In this document: one piece after another, positions 1-8,842 of the stretch
How the letters are laid out: the number at the start of each line of letters is the position of its first letter
How positions within the stretch are numbered: the first letter of the stretch is position 1
Assembly (NCBI GenBank): GCA_021325365.1
Contig: JAJPHF010000092.1
Coordinates: 1-64,000 of the forward strand
DNA length: 64,000 nucleotides
Direction of reading: 5' to 3'
DNA from: Pseudomonadota bacterium
GTDB lineage: Bacteria; Chloroflexota; UBA6077; JAJPHF01
The notes under the pieces: model-generated
Seen by the model: the letters and a program-made list of their open reading frames with translations, nothing else
What the model was told of the DNA's origin: nothing
Database searches by the model: none
Translations under genes and position numbers: made by a program

Positions 1-2
1 CG

Positions 3-833
3 GTGTCGATCCTGCCGCTGCACCAGCCGCTGCGCATCGCCGAGGACTTCGCCATGCTCGACGTGCTGAGCGGCGGGCGGCTGGAGTTCGGCGCCGGGCG
101 CGGCATGATGCACTCCGGCTACCGCGGCTTCGGCCTCGGCTGGGACGACGCTCAGGACCACATGAAGGAAGCCGTCACGCTGATCGACCGCGCCTGGACG
201 CAGGAGCGGGTCAGTTTTGAGGGCCGATACTATCAGGCCCGCGACGTGACCGTGCTGCCGCGCCCGCTCCAGCAGCCGCGGCCGCCCATCTGGGTCACGG
301 CGAACCTCGACCCGGAGAGCTTTCGCTGGGTGGGCGAGCAGGGCTACGACCTGATGACGCTGCCGTGGCTGTTCCCGCCCGAGGCGACGGCCGGGCGCAT
401 CCGGCTGTACCACGAGGCGCGAGCGGCGGCGGGTCACGCGGGCCGCGGGCGAGTGCTGGCGATGTATCCGGCGCACGTGGCGGAGACGAGCGCGCAGGCG
501 CGCGCGCAGGCCGAGCCGGCCTGGGCGAACTGGCGCGGCTTCATCATGCAGGAGCTGGCGGACGTGCCCGGCCGGGCGGAGCAGGCGGCGCAGCGGGAGC
601 GCATGCTGCAATGGGACAACATGGTGGCCGAGCGGCGCCTGATCGCGGGCGACGTCGAGGCGTGCGCGACCACGGTGCGCTGGCTGGCGGAGACGTTCGG
701 CATCACCGACCTGGGGCTGACGTTCCACTTCGGCGGGCTGGACCACGCGGCGGGCCTGCGTGCGGTGGAGCTATGGGGCCGCGAGGTCGCGCCCGCGGTG
801 CGCGCGGCGCTCCGGCCCGCGGGGGCCTCGTGA
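3..833 (+). CDS. LLM-class flavin-dependent oxidoreductase, 5' truncated by window edge
   Basis: Bacterial luciferase-like (LLM) monooxygenase of the TIM-barrel family that uses FMN or F420. The visible 276 residues begin inside the family's core, at the stretch LHQPLRIAEDFAMLDVLSGGRLEFGAGRG. This is the typical LLM strand-loop where 'AxLDxLSxGRxxxGxGxG' follows about 80 N-terminal residues, so roughly the first quarter lies outside the window. Later segments (FEGRYYQARDVTVLPRPLQQPRPPIW) are also typical. The open frame runs through the window start, so the true start is not visible. It is followed 13 bp later by a solute-binding protein and then a Rieske oxygenase, which suggests an oxidative catabolic operon. 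The substrate cannot be named. Confidence 0.85.
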   Translation: MSILPLHQPLRIAEDFAMLDVLSGGRLEFGAGRGMMHSGYRGFGLGWDDAQDHMKEAVTLIDRAWTQERVSFEGRYYQARDVTVLPRPLQQPRPPIWVTANLDPESFRWVGEQGYDLMTLPWLFPPEATAGRIRLYHEARAAAGHAGRGRVLAMYPAHVAETSAQARAQAEPAWANWRGFIMQELADVPGRAEQAAQRERMLQWDNMVAERRLIAGDVEACATTVRWLAETFGITDLGLTFHFGGLDHAAGLRAVELWGREVAPAVRAALRPAGAS

Positions 834-846
834 TGCGGATCGAGCG

Positions 847-1983
847 GTGACCCCCTTCGTGCGCAGCTTGCTCGCCGCTATGTGCCTGGCCGTGATCGCC
901 TGCGCGCCGACGGCGGCGGGGCGAGCGCCGGGGCCGGCAGCGGTGCCGGTCGCCGAGCCGGCGCCGCGCGCGGCGCTGGCGCCGGCGGCGCAGGCGCTCG
1001 TGGAGGCGGGGCGCAAGGAGGGCGGGCTGTCGCTGGTGTGGGGCGAGGGCTCGGTGGGCGGCAGCGACAGCCAGCAGGGCCTGGCGGCGGGGTTCGCTCG
1101 CTACTACGGGCTGAGCCTGCCGGTCAGCTTCACGCCCGGCCCCAGCATGAGCAACATCGTGCAGCGGCTGCTGCAGGAGTACCAGGCCGGCCGCCCGGCG
1201 ACGACCGACGTGGTGCTGGGTTACGGCAACCACATCGCAGCGCTCGCGCAGGCCGGGGCGCTGGAGCGCGTGGACTGGCAAGACTGGGCGCCGGCCATCC
1301 AGGACAGCGCGCTTATCGCGGGGGGCGGCGTGGCGGTGCCGATCCAGTCCAGCGTCATCGGCATCACCTACAACAGCGCGCGCCTGCGTCCCGACGAGGT
1401 GCCGCACAGCCTGCAAGACCTGCTGAAGCCGCAGTACAAGGGGCGCATCGCGGGCCAGAACGCCGCCGCCGGCTTCGACCAGTTGTCGATGCCGGACCTG
1501 TGGGGCGAGCAGCGCGTGCGCGACTACATGGCGCAGTTCGCCGACCAGGTGGCCGGCGTGCTGCGCTGCAACGAGAAGCAGCGGCTGGCGAGCGGCGAGT
1601 TCGACGTCTTTGCGCTCGACTGCAGCCACGGCGACACGCTGAAGCTCAAGCAGGCGGGAGCGCCGCTCGACTTCATGGTCGCCAGCGACGCGCCGCTGCT
1701 GAAGCCGATCTACATGGCGGTGCCGAAGAACGCCGTGCATCCCGCCGCGGCGAAGCTCTGGATCAACTACCTGCTGACGCGCGAGGCGCAGGACACGATC
1801 TATGCCGCGACGCGGATGGACAACCTCCACGTCCCCGGCTCGCACACGGCCGCCGACGTGGAGCGGCTCCAGGCCGGCGTGACGCGCTTCTACGAGGGCG
1901 ACCTGGAGTTCTTCCTGCAGAACGACGAGGCGCGGTTCGAGCCGCTGCGCGCCGACCTCATCCGCCTGCTCAAGAAATCGTAG
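847..1983 (+). CDS. ABC-type Fe3+/polyamine-class solute-binding lipoprotein
   Basis: Predicted periplasmic-binding-protein-fold lipoprotein of 378 residues. The start chosen is GTG at 847, which gives a short N-region, a hydrophobic stretch (LLAAMCLAVIA) and a lipobox ending at the Cys of VIAC. An upstream ATG at 760 would add an implausible charged extension. An Ala/Pro-rich linker follows, then a mature domain with features of extracellular solute-binding family 1: VVLGYGNHIAALAQAGALE, GITYNSARLRPDEVP, LLKPQYKGRIAGQN and a late AKLWINYLLTREAQ helix. No permease or ATPase is adjacent. It lies between a flavin monooxygenase and a Rieske oxygenase, so it probably delivers the substrate of that pathway. 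Confidence 0.82.
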   Translation: MTPFVRSLLAAMCLAVIACAPTAAGRAPGPAAVPVAEPAPRAALAPAAQALVEAGRKEGGLSLVWGEGSVGGSDSQQGLAAGFARYYGLSLPVSFTPGPSMSNIVQRLLQEYQAGRPATTDVVLGYGNHIAALAQAGALERVDWQDWAPAIQDSALIAGGGVAVPIQSSVIGITYNSARLRPDEVPHSLQDLLKPQYKGRIAGQNAAAGFDQLSMPDLWGEQRVRDYMAQFADQVAGVLRCNEKQRLASGEFDVFALDCSHGDTLKLKQAGAPLDFMVASDAPLLKPIYMAVPKNAVHPAAAKLWINYLLTREAQDTIYAATRMDNLHVPGSHTAADVERLQAGVTRFYEGDLEFFLQNDEARFEPLRADLIRLLKKS

Positions 1984-2017
1984 CGACGCGCGCACGACCG
2001 TGTGAGGGAGGGCAAGC

Positions 2018-3193
2018 ATGGCCGCCACGGAGCCCCAGCCGCGTTCTGGCGATCCGACCACCGACCCGACCGCCTTCGAGTACACGGGGCCGGGGACGCT
2101 GGCCGGCCGCTACCTGCGAATGTTCTGGCAGCCGGTGGCGCTGGCCGCCGACCTGCCCGCCGGCCATGCGAAGCCCATCCGCGTGATGAGCGAGGACTTC
2201 ACGCTGTACCGGGGCGAGGGCGGGCAGCCGCAGGTGGTGGCGCCGCGCTGCGCGCACCGCGGGACGCAGCTCTCGACCGGCTGGGTGGAGGGCGCCTGCC
2301 TCCGCTGCTTCTATCACGGCTGGAAGTACGACGCCTCCGGCCAGTGCGTCGAGATGCCGGCCGAAGACACGAGCTTCCCGTCCAAGGTGAAGATCCGCAG
2401 CTATCCGACCGAGGAGTACCTGGGCATCGTGTTCGCCTACCTCGGCGAGGGCGAGGCGCCCGCGTTCCCCCGCTGGCCCGAGCTGGAGGCGGAGGGGGTG
2501 CTCACGGCGACGAGCTACGTGCGCGCCTGCAACTACTTCAACGCGCTCGAGAACAGCCACGATCCGGTCCACCTGGCGTTCGTCCACCGCCGTTCAGCGT
2601 TCACCGAGAACGGGCTGATCGGCGTGCCGACGGTCGCGGCCGAGGAGACGCCCTGGGGCGTCGCCATCCACGCCACGCGGCGGGGCGGCACGGTGCGTAC
2701 CGTGCAGTTCTGCATGCCGAACATGACGCGCCGCACGAGCCCGCCGGACGATCCCGCGGAGACGCGCTGGCAGGAGGCGCTGGCCTGGCGCGTGCCGATC
2801 GACGACGGCGCCTACCGCAGCTTCAACCTCGACCTGGCGTTCCTGACGGGCGAGGCGGCGGAGCGCTACCGCCGGCTGCTCCAGGAGCGGGAGGCCGTCC
2901 GCGAGGCGGCCGGGTCGGTGGAGGAGCTAGCGGGCCGGGTGCTGCGCGGCGAGCTGGCGATCGACGCGATCAAGGACCACCCGAACGTGGTCAACATCCA
3001 GGACACGGTTGCCCAGGTGGGGCAGGGGGCGATCGCGGACCGCCGCGCCGAGCGCCTGGGCCGCTCCGACGTGGGCATCATCCTGATCCGCAAGATCTGG
3101 GAGCGGGAGCTGCAGGCGCTCGCCGACGGCCGGCCGCTGAAGCAGTGGCAGCGCCCCGAGCGGATCGCCCCCACCGTTGGTGCCGTTGGCTGA
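2018..3193 (+). CDS. Rieske [2Fe-2S] aromatic-ring-hydroxylating oxygenase, large subunit type
   Basis: A 391-residue terminal oxygenase component similar to phthalate 4,5-dioxygenase or vanillate demethylase oxygenases. The Rieske cluster ligands are visible: Cys78-X-His80, then 16 residues, then Cys97-X2-His100 (RCAH...RCFYHGWKYD). The mononuclear iron site lies in NALENSHDPVHLAFVH, which carries the two His ligands of the family and the bridging Asp that links Rieske and iron centres. The start ATG at 2018 follows a GGGAGGG ribosome-binding site. No dedicated reductase or ferredoxin gene lies beside it; the flavin reductase at 4694-5176 could be an electron donor, but that is conjecture. 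The substrate is unknown. Confidence 0.9.
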   Translation: MAATEPQPRSGDPTTDPTAFEYTGPGTLAGRYLRMFWQPVALAADLPAGHAKPIRVMSEDFTLYRGEGGQPQVVAPRCAHRGTQLSTGWVEGACLRCFYHGWKYDASGQCVEMPAEDTSFPSKVKIRSYPTEEYLGIVFAYLGEGEAPAFPRWPELEAEGVLTATSYVRACNYFNALENSHDPVHLAFVHRRSAFTENGLIGVPTVAAEETPWGVAIHATRRGGTVRTVQFCMPNMTRRTSPPDDPAETRWQEALAWRVPIDDGAYRSFNLDLAFLTGEAAERYRRLLQEREAVREAAGSVEELAGRVLRGELAIDAIKDHPNVVNIQDTVAQVGQGAIADRRAERLGRSDVGIILIRKIWERELQALADGRPLKQWQRPERIAPTVGAVG

Positions 3194-3350
3194 CGCGCGG
3201 CGCTCGCCCCTCCCGCTGGCAATCGGTCCCAACCCCCTCAGTGAAGGTATCCACGCCAACGCTGTGATGGTACGCACAGCGCCACGGCGGCCCCCCGCCT
3301 ACACTGAGCAGTAGCAGAGCATCCAGAGCCTGTTGCGGGAGGAAGCGCCG

Positions 3351-3557
3351 ATGGACAAGTGGAGCGTCGCGACGCGAGTGTTTGCCGGGGCCTGGGTCGT
3401 TCTTGGCCTGATCCTGGTGTTCAAGGTGTGGGCAGCCCTCACCGGACACTATGCGGTGGACTGGCAAGGCGAGCTGCGCTTCTGGGCGCTGATCGTCACT
3501 ACCAGCGCCGGGTTCCTGGCCACTCGCGCCAACCGCTCCGCCACGCGAGATCGCTGA
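3351..3557 (+). CDS. Small membrane protein, unknown function
   Basis: A 68-residue protein beginning MDKWSVATRV. ATG 3351 was chosen because GGGAGG lies about 8 bases upstream; an ATG/GTG further upstream would add only MREEAP. Two hydrophobic segments are visible, roughly residues 10-31 (VFAGAWVVLGLILVFKVWAALT) and 45-58 (FWALIVTTSAGFLA), with a basic C-terminal tail (TRANRSATRDR). This suggests two transmembrane helices with a cytoplasmic C-terminus. I do not recognise the family. It stands alone between the Rieske oxygenase and the convergent HMG-CoA-lyase-like gene. Confidence 0.55.
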   Translation: MDKWSVATRVFAGAWVVLGLILVFKVWAALTGHYAVDWQGELRFWALIVTTSAGFLATRANRSATRDR

Positions 3558-3705
3558 GCCAGCATGTGCAGTACGGACTACACGGAACGTATCGGCGATG
3601 GCCATCGGCACATGGCCGCAGGATAGGCACGCGCGGGCAGCGCCCGGCTTGGCCGGGTTCGCAGGACGACCGGAGCAACCCATCCAGAAACAGGAGTGAG
3701 GACCA

Positions 3706-3762
3706 ATGCACGACGAGAGTGTGAAGTGGGAGCGCGGTCGCGCGCTGGCGTGCGAGCAGTAG
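3706..3762 (+). CDS. Possible 18-residue peptide ORF
   Basis: ATG 3706 is preceded by a strong AGGAGTGAGG ribosome-binding site and opens an 18-codon frame (MHDESVKWERGRALACEQ) that ends in TAG. It could be a leader or a small peptide, but it could equally be the remnant of a longer deleted gene. Only the start signal supports it. Confidence 0.2.
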   Translation: MHDESVKWERGRALACEQ

Positions 3763-3772
3763 CGCGGCCGCG

Positions 3773-4690
3773 TCAGGACGCGGCGGGGAGCTGCGGGCGG
3801 GGGCCGGCGCGGAGCATGCGGCTAGGCACGTCGTGGCCGACGGCGTCGCGCATGAGGCGGGCGGCGGCGATGAGGGCGGCGAGGTCGACCCCCGTAGCAA
3901 CCCCTAGCTCGTCTAGCATGTAGACCAGATCCTCGGTGCAGATGTTGCCGGTGGCGCCGGGCGCGAAGGGGCAGGCGCCCACGCCGGCGACCGAGGCGTC
4001 GTAGCGGGCCACGCCCGCCTGCAAGCCGGCCAGCACGTTGGCCAGGCCGAGGCCGCGCGTGTCGTGGAAGTGCAGCCCGAGGACGAGCGTCGGCCAGCGC
4101 GCCCGCACGGCGTCCACCAGCGCCTCGACCTGGCGGGGGTTCGCCACGCCGATCGTGTCGGCCAGGGACACCTCGCTCACCCCCACGTCCACGAGGCGCT
4201 CGACGACGGCGAACACCTGGGCGACCGTGACCGGGCCCTCGTAGGGGCAGCCGAAGCTCGTGCTCACCACGCCGGCCACCGGCACGCCGGCCGGCGCGGC
4301 CAGCCGCACGATCTCGCGGCAGGCGGCGATCGAGTCGGCGATGGTCATGCGCAGGTTGCGCTGGTTCATCGTCTCGGTGCTGGAGGTGACGACGTTCAGC
4401 TCGTCGGCGCGCGCCGCGAGCGCCCGCTCGGCGCCGCGGGCGTTGGGGACGAGGGCGCTGTAGCGCACGCCGGGGGCGCGCGCGATCCGCGCCAGCACGG
4501 CCTCGGCGTCGGCCATCTGGGGCACGGCGCGGGGGCTGACGAAGCTGGTGACCTCGATGCGGCCGACGCCCGCGGCGCTGAGGGCGTCCACGATCGCCAC
4601 CTTGCGCTCGGTGGGGATGAAGGCCGGCTCGGACTGGAGGCCGTCGCGCGGCCCCACGTCCGTCACCAGCACGCGGTCGGGCAGGCGCAT
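3773..4690 (-). CDS. Hydroxymethylglutaryl-CoA lyase family protein
   Basis: A 305-residue DRE-TIM metallolyase that cleaves 3-hydroxy-3-methylglutaryl-CoA or a related 3-hydroxyacyl-CoA to acetyl-CoA and a keto product. The opening VTDVGPRDGLQSE carries the catalytic Arg15-Asp16-Gly17. The metal-binding FHDTRG and the active-site loop with cysteine (GVGACPFAPGATGN) are both present, and the length matches the bacterial family. It lies 3 bp downstream of the flavin reductase gene on the same strand, so the two are probably co-transcribed. Soil bacteria use this family in branched-chain or aromatic side-chain catabolism, and the exact acyl-CoA here is unknown. Confidence 0.88.
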   Translation of the reverse strand: MRLPDRVLVTDVGPRDGLQSEPAFIPTERKVAIVDALSAAGVGRIEVTSFVSPRAVPQMADAEAVLARIARAPGVRYSALVPNARGAERALAARADELNVVTSSTETMNQRNLRMTIADSIAACREIVRLAAPAGVPVAGVVSTSFGCPYEGPVTVAQVFAVVERLVDVGVSEVSLADTIGVANPRQVEALVDAVRARWPTLVLGLHFHDTRGLGLANVLAGLQAGVARYDASVAGVGACPFAPGATGNICTEDLVYMLDELGVATGVDLAALIAAARLMRDAVGHDVPSRMLRAGPRPQLPAAS

Positions 4691-4693
4691 GGG

Positions 4694-5176
4694 TCAGTCC
4701 GCGAGCGTGCGGTAGGCGCTGCGGAAGTACAGCAGCGGCTCGCCGTCGCGGGCGCCGGCCGCCTCGACGCGGCCGACGAAGATCGTGTGGTCGCCGCCCT
4801 CGTAGGCGTGTTCGACGCGGCAGTCGAGGTAGCCGATAGCGTGATCGAGCACGGGCGAGCCGGTGACCTCGGTATGGTACGGGATGCCCTCGAGCCGGCG
4901 CGCCTCCTCGACGCGGCGGCTGGCGCAGACGCGCGACACCTCTTCCTGCTCGCGGGCCAGGATGTTGATGGCGAAGATGTTGCTCTTGGCGACGACCTCG
5001 TGCATGATGGCGCTGCGGTCGATGCAGACCAGGACGAGCGGCGGGTCCAGCGACAGCGAGCAGAACGCGCTGGCGGTCATGCCGCGTAGCTCATCGTCGT
5101 GGCGGGAGGTGACGACGGTTACGCCGCTGGCCCAGTTGGACAGGGTACCGCGAAAGAGATCGGGATCGACGGGCAC
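4694..5176 (-). CDS. Flavin reductase-like (RutF/HpaC-type) FMN-binding protein
   Basis: A 160-residue split-barrel flavin reductase domain. Characteristic elements are FRGTLSNWASGVTVVTSR at the N-terminus, MTASAFCSLSLDPPLVLVCIDR (the family's 'T.sSf.slS.dPPl' signature) and a central NIFAINILAREQEEVSR helix. Such proteins reduce FMN or FAD with NAD(P)H for two-component monooxygenases. The LLM enzyme at the start of the window and that at 32557 are possible partners, but no gene next to it encodes an obvious oxygenase. A GGAGG ribosome-binding site precedes ATG 5176. The gene is divergent from the VOC gene at 5363, with a 186-bp shared upstream region. Confidence 0.85.
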   Translation of the reverse strand: MPVDPDLFRGTLSNWASGVTVVTSRHDDELRGMTASAFCSLSLDPPLVLVCIDRSAIMHEVVAKSNIFAINILAREQEEVSRVCASRRVEEARRLEGIPYHTEVTGSPVLDHAIGYLDCRVEHAYEGGDHTIFVGRVEAAGARDGEPLLYFRSAYRTLAD

Positions 5177-5362
5177 GGGCGGCCTCCTCCGGCAGGGTCT
5201 TGGGCGACCCGCCGCGCGGGCCGGCTAGCCGGAGTGTAGCAAACCCGCTCCCGGACGGGCCAACGCGTCATACAGGTTGCGGTGCTAGCCCGCGCCGCCG
5301 TCGGTTGCGTCGGGGCGTGCCGCACCGCTACCCTCGCCGGGAGACCAGGCAGGAGGGACAGT

Positions 5363-5728
5363 ATGTATACGGGTGGCAACTTGACCGTGATGGTGTCGGA
5401 CTTCAACCGCGCGGTGCGCTTCTACACCGAGACGCTCGGGCTCACGCTGAAGATGCGCGCGGGCGACGGCTGGGCGGAGATCGAGGCGCCCGGCGTGAAC
5501 ATCGGCCTGCACGCCGCCGGCCCCCACGGGCCGCAGCCAGGCGGTGCCGGCGGCATGTCGCTGGGCTTGCAGGTGGACGACCTGGAAGCCGCGATGGCGA
5601 CGCTCCGCGCCCGCGGCGTCGAGTTCGCGCCGCCGACGCAGGGCGAGGGCGTGCGCTTCGCCTTCTTCCACGATCCCGACCACACGCCGCTGTACCTGTG
5701 GGAGACGAAGGCCGCCGGCCATCCCTAG
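5363..5728 (+). CDS. VOC superfamily (glyoxalase/extradiol dioxygenase-fold) protein
   Basis: A 121-residue single VOC module with paired beta-alpha-beta-beta-beta units: MYTGGNLTVMVSDFNRAVRFYTETLGL, then GMSLGLQVDDLEAAMATLRARGVEF and FAFFHDPDHTPLYLWE. ATG 5363 was chosen because it follows AGGAGGGACAGT and begins at the first strand; an upstream start would add a non-conserved tail. Metal ligands cannot be assigned with certainty. Possible roles are lyase, isomerase or resistance protein. A fragment of a cupin gene follows in the same frame immediately after the stop. Confidence 0.75.
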   Translation: MYTGGNLTVMVSDFNRAVRFYTETLGLTLKMRAGDGWAEIEAPGVNIGLHAAGPHGPQPGGAGGMSLGLQVDDLEAAMATLRARGVEFAPPTQGEGVRFAFFHDPDHTPLYLWETKAAGHP

Positions 5729-6061
5729 CGGGAGAAACACCATGAGCCTGACGGCCTCCGCGCCGACCAGGTGTACCACCACTACAGTGGCGACCCGCTG
5801 GAGGTGCTGCTGCTGTACGCCGACGGCCACGGCGAGGTGCAGACGGTCGGCACGGACCTGGCGGCGGGGATACGGCCGCAGCTTCTCGTGCCGGGCGGCA
5901 CGTTCCACGTCTCGCGCGTGCGGCCAGGCGGCAGCTTCGCCTTCATGGGCACGACGGCCTGGCCGGCGCCCGCCCCGGCCGACTTCGAGCTGGGCGACCC
6001 CGCGCGGCTCATGACAGCTTATTCGGCGCTGCGCGAGCAGATCCAGGCATTCACGCGGTAG
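5729..6061 (+). pseudogene. Truncated cupin_5 (DUF985)-like gene
   Basis: Directly after the VOC stop codon the same frame reads EPDGLRADQVYHHYSGDPLEVLLL and continues to VPGGTFHVSRV and DFELGDPARL. These match the C-terminal two thirds of the small cupin_5/DUF985 family. The usual N-terminal 50-60 residues (with the 'HPEGGYY' segment) are missing, and the first in-frame start candidate is GTG 5771, which would cut into the conserved region. An ATG at 5742 is in another frame. I infer a 5'-deleted remnant, possibly created when the VOC gene was joined here. The last 11 bases overlap the convergent LysR gene. Confidence 0.55.
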
Positions 6062-7004
6062 CCCGCGGGAGGCGCGGGCGCGTGGCGGCTCGCCCGCGCC
6101 GGCCCGGCGCTTCTGCGCCATTGGCATCAGCCGCCGCGCGGGCGACGGCGAGGAACTGGCGGAGCAGCGGGGAGGAGTCGTCGCGGCGCCAGGCGACGGC
6201 CATCTCGACCGCGGCCGTCGCGTCGCGCAGCGGCCGATAGGCGACGCCGGCGCTGTGCAGTGTCTGGACCGAGCGCGGCACGAGCGAGACGCCGATCCCC
6301 GCGCCGACGAGCCGCGCGACCGTCTGCATCTGCATCGCCTCCTGCGCCAGCCGGGGGCGGAAGCCGGCGCGCTCGCAGAGGCCGAGAATCTGGTCGTAGA
6401 GGTCGGCCGCCAGGCGCCGGGGGAACAGCACCCACGGCTCGCCGGCGAGCGCGGCGATGGCCACGCGCCGCTGGGCGGCGAGCGGGTGGACGGCGGGCAG
6501 CGCCACGACCAGCGGCTCGCGCAGCACCGTCTCGGCGGCCAGCGCGGCGTCGGCCACCGGCGGGCGCACCAGCCCCGCCCGAATCTGCCCGCCGCGCAGC
6601 GCCTGAAGCTGCTCGGCGGTAGTCATCTCCTGCAGGACTAGCTCGACGCCGGGGAAGCGCGCGCGAAATGCCTGCACGATGCCGGGCAGCACGCTGTAGC
6701 TGGCGGCGCCGATGAACCCGACCGCGAGCGTGCCGACCTCGCCGCGGGCGGCGCGGCGCGCCGCGTGGGCCGCCTGCTCGGCGTGCGCTAGCACGGCCCG
6801 CGCCTCCCCGAGCAAGACGGCGCCGGCGTCGGTCAGGCGCACGTGGCGCTTGTCGCGCTCGAACAGCGGCACGCCCAGCTCGGCCTCGAGCTGGCGGATC
6901 TGGCGGCTGAGCGGGGGCTGGGCGAGGTGCAGGCGCGCGGCGGCGCGGCCGAAGTGCAGCTCCTCGGCCACGGCAACGAAGTAGCGCAGGTGGCGCAGCT
7001 CCAC
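6051..7004 (-). CDS. LysR-family transcriptional regulator
   Basis: A 317-residue LTTR. The N-terminal winged helix-turn-helix reads ELRHLRYFVAVAEELHFGRAAARLHLAQPPLSRQIRQLE, followed by FERDKRHVRLTDAG and an effector-binding domain (LAVGFIGAASYSVLPGIV). The start is placed at GTG 7004, because the family begins with 'MELRHLRYF'; a longer frame to 7073 exists but its extra residues are not family-like. The gene is divergent from leuC at 7344, and the 339-bp gap contains a LysR-type dyad. It probably controls the leuC-leuD group, or itself, in response to a carboxylic acid. Confidence 0.88.
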   Translation of the reverse strand: MELRHLRYFVAVAEELHFGRAAARLHLAQPPLSRQIRQLEAELGVPLFERDKRHVRLTDAGAVLLGEARAVLAHAEQAAHAARRAARGEVGTLAVGFIGAASYSVLPGIVQAFRARFPGVELVLQEMTTAEQLQALRGGQIRAGLVRPPVADAALAAETVLREPLVVALPAVHPLAAQRRVAIAALAGEPWVLFPRRLAADLYDQILGLCERAGFRPRLAQEAMQMQTVARLVGAGIGVSLVPRSVQTLHSAGVAYRPLRDATAAVEMAVAWRRDDSSPLLRQFLAVARAAADANGAEAPGRRGRAATRPRLPRATA

Positions 7005-7013
7005 GACAGTGGA

Positions 7014-7028
7014 ATACCCGGGAGGTAT
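7014..7028. promoter_or_regulatory. Candidate LysR-type operator (T-N11-A dyad)
   Basis: The sequence is ATACC-N5-GGTAT, a perfect 5-bp inverted repeat with the T-N11-A spacing typical of LTTR boxes. It lies 10 bases upstream of the GTG start of the LysR gene on its own strand, a position suited to autorepression. Binding is inferred from form and position only. Confidence 0.4.
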
Positions 7029-7343
7029 CAGTCTCTTACGAACAATGTATTGGACAGGCGCGCGGGCGGGCAACTACGCTATGTCGTGGAGCGCAAGTGC
7101 GGCGCTTGGAGAGGCCGGGGGCGCCGAGCCGCCGGGCGGCTGGCGAGCGAGAGGCGCGGGAAGCGCTCCGGCGGCTGAGAGGCTTGCCGCGAGCCAGCCG
7201 CTGGTGCGCTGGGCGTCACGTTTTTTATGGTAAGGTAGGCGGGCGGATGGCCGCGCCGCCGCCCGGGGCGCCTTCGCGGCTGCCTGGCCGCGCCGCGGCG
7301 ACTGTCGGCCGGCCCGCGAATCATCAGGAGACGAGGAGCGACC
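7029..7343. other. Divergent intergenic region between lysR and leuC
   Basis: No gene is apparent. A T-rich stretch near 7220-7236 is the least GC-rich part and may hold a promoter for leuC, but I could not pair a convincing -35 with it. The leuC ribosome-binding site (GAGGAG) lies at 7334-7339. Confidence 0.4.
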
Positions 7344-8758
7344 ATGCCCGAGCTATTGTTTGACAAGATCTGGAACAGCCACGTCGTCCGCGAGGAGCCG
7401 GGGCAGCCGACGCTCCTCTACATCGACCTGCACCTGATTCACGAGATCACGACGGCGCAGGCGTTCGAGGGCTTGCGGCTGAGCGGGCGGCGGGTGCGTC
7501 GCCCCGACCTCACGCTGGCGACGGTCGACCACAACGTGCCGACCGACCCGGGCCGCGACCACCTGCCGATCCGGGACGAGATCGCGCGGAAGCAGATCGA
7601 GACGCTGGCCCGCAACTGCCGCGAGTTTGGCATCAAGCTGGAGGGCATGGCGAGCAACGACCAGGGGATCGTACACGTCATCGGCCCGGAGCAGGGCTTT
7701 AGCCTGCCGGGCATGACGATCACCTGCGGCGACAGCCACACCGCGACGCACGGCGCGGTGGGCGCGCTGGCGTTCGGCATCGGCACGTCAGAGGTGGAGC
7801 ACGTGCTGGCAACGCAGACGCTGCCGCAGATGAAGCCGAAGACGATGGAGGTGCGCGTCGAGGGCAAGCTGCCGCCGGGCGTCACGGCGAAGGACGTGAT
7901 CCTGGGCATCATCGGCCACATCGGCGTGAGCGGCGGCGTGGGGCACGTGATCGAGTACACCGGCGAGGCGATCCGCGGCCTGTCGATGGAGGGGCGGATG
8001 ACCGTCTGCAACATGTCCATCGAGGCGGGCGCGCGGGCCGGCATGATCGCGCCCGACGACGTGACGTTCGCCTACTGCGAGGGGCGCCGCTACGCGCCGA
8101 AGGGAGCCGAGTGGGAGCGCGCGCTGGACTACTGGCGCTCGCTGCCGTCCGATCCGGGCGCCCGCTACGACAAGAGCGTCGTGCTGCGGGGCGAGGAGAT
8201 GGTGCCGTACGTCACCTGGGGCACGAACCCCGGGATGGTGCTGCCGGTGACGGGGCGCGTGCCCGACCCGGCGGAGATGGCGACGCCCGACGACCAGAAG
8301 GCGACGGCGCGCGCGCTGGAGTACATGGACCTGCGCCCGGGCACGGCGATCGCGGACATCCCCGTGGACCGCGTGTTCATCGGCTCGTGCACGAACTCGC
8401 GGCTGGACGACCTGCGCCTGGCGGCCCAGGTGGCGCGGGGCAAGCGGGTGAACCCGAAGGTGCGGGCGATGGTGGTGCCCGGCTCGGTGCAGGTCAAGCG
8501 GGCGGCCGAGGCGGAGGGGCTGGACAAGATCTTCGTCGAGGCGGGCTTCGACTGGCGCGAGCCGGGCTGCTCGATGTGCCTGGGCATGAACCCGGACATC
8601 CTGCAGCCGGGCGAGCGGTGCGCGTCGACCTCGAACCGGAACTTCGAGGACGCCAGGGCAAGGGCGGGCGCACGCACCTGGTGAGCCCGGCGATGGCGGC
8701 GGCGGCGGCGATCGCGGGCCACTTCGTGGACGTCCGCGACCTCGACCTGGAGCGCTAA
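7344..8758 (+). CDS. leuC: Aconitase-family hydratase large subunit (LeuC type), frameshifted near the 3' end
   Basis: Large subunit of a 3-isopropylmalate dehydratase or related hydro-lyase with a [4Fe-4S] cluster. Visible motifs are [45 protein letters not shown], and the cluster ligands in [10 protein letters not shown] and [10 protein letters not shown]. The uninterrupted frame from ATG 7344 stops at 8684 after a non-family tail. Around 8646-8651 the family sequence [20 protein letters not shown] continues in the frame that ends at TAA 8756-8758, so one base (probably a G in the GAGGGA run) is missing. This is either an assembly error or a real C-terminal loss. The partner leuD lies at 9433, separated by a toxin-antitoxin remnant. 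Dimethylmalate or citramalate dehydratase is an alternative role. Confidence 0.88.
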
Positions 8759-8842
8759 CATTCCTATTGGGCACCGGGCGCGACCCCGCCCCCGGTGCCC
8801 GTCCGACCCCGGATGCCGGTACAGGTCGTGGAGGGGGGGCTG

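Noticed and set aside
8646..8651. Programmed frameshift in leuC
   Set aside because: No slippery heptamer or downstream stimulator typical of programmed frameshifting is present, and the LeuC family does not use it.
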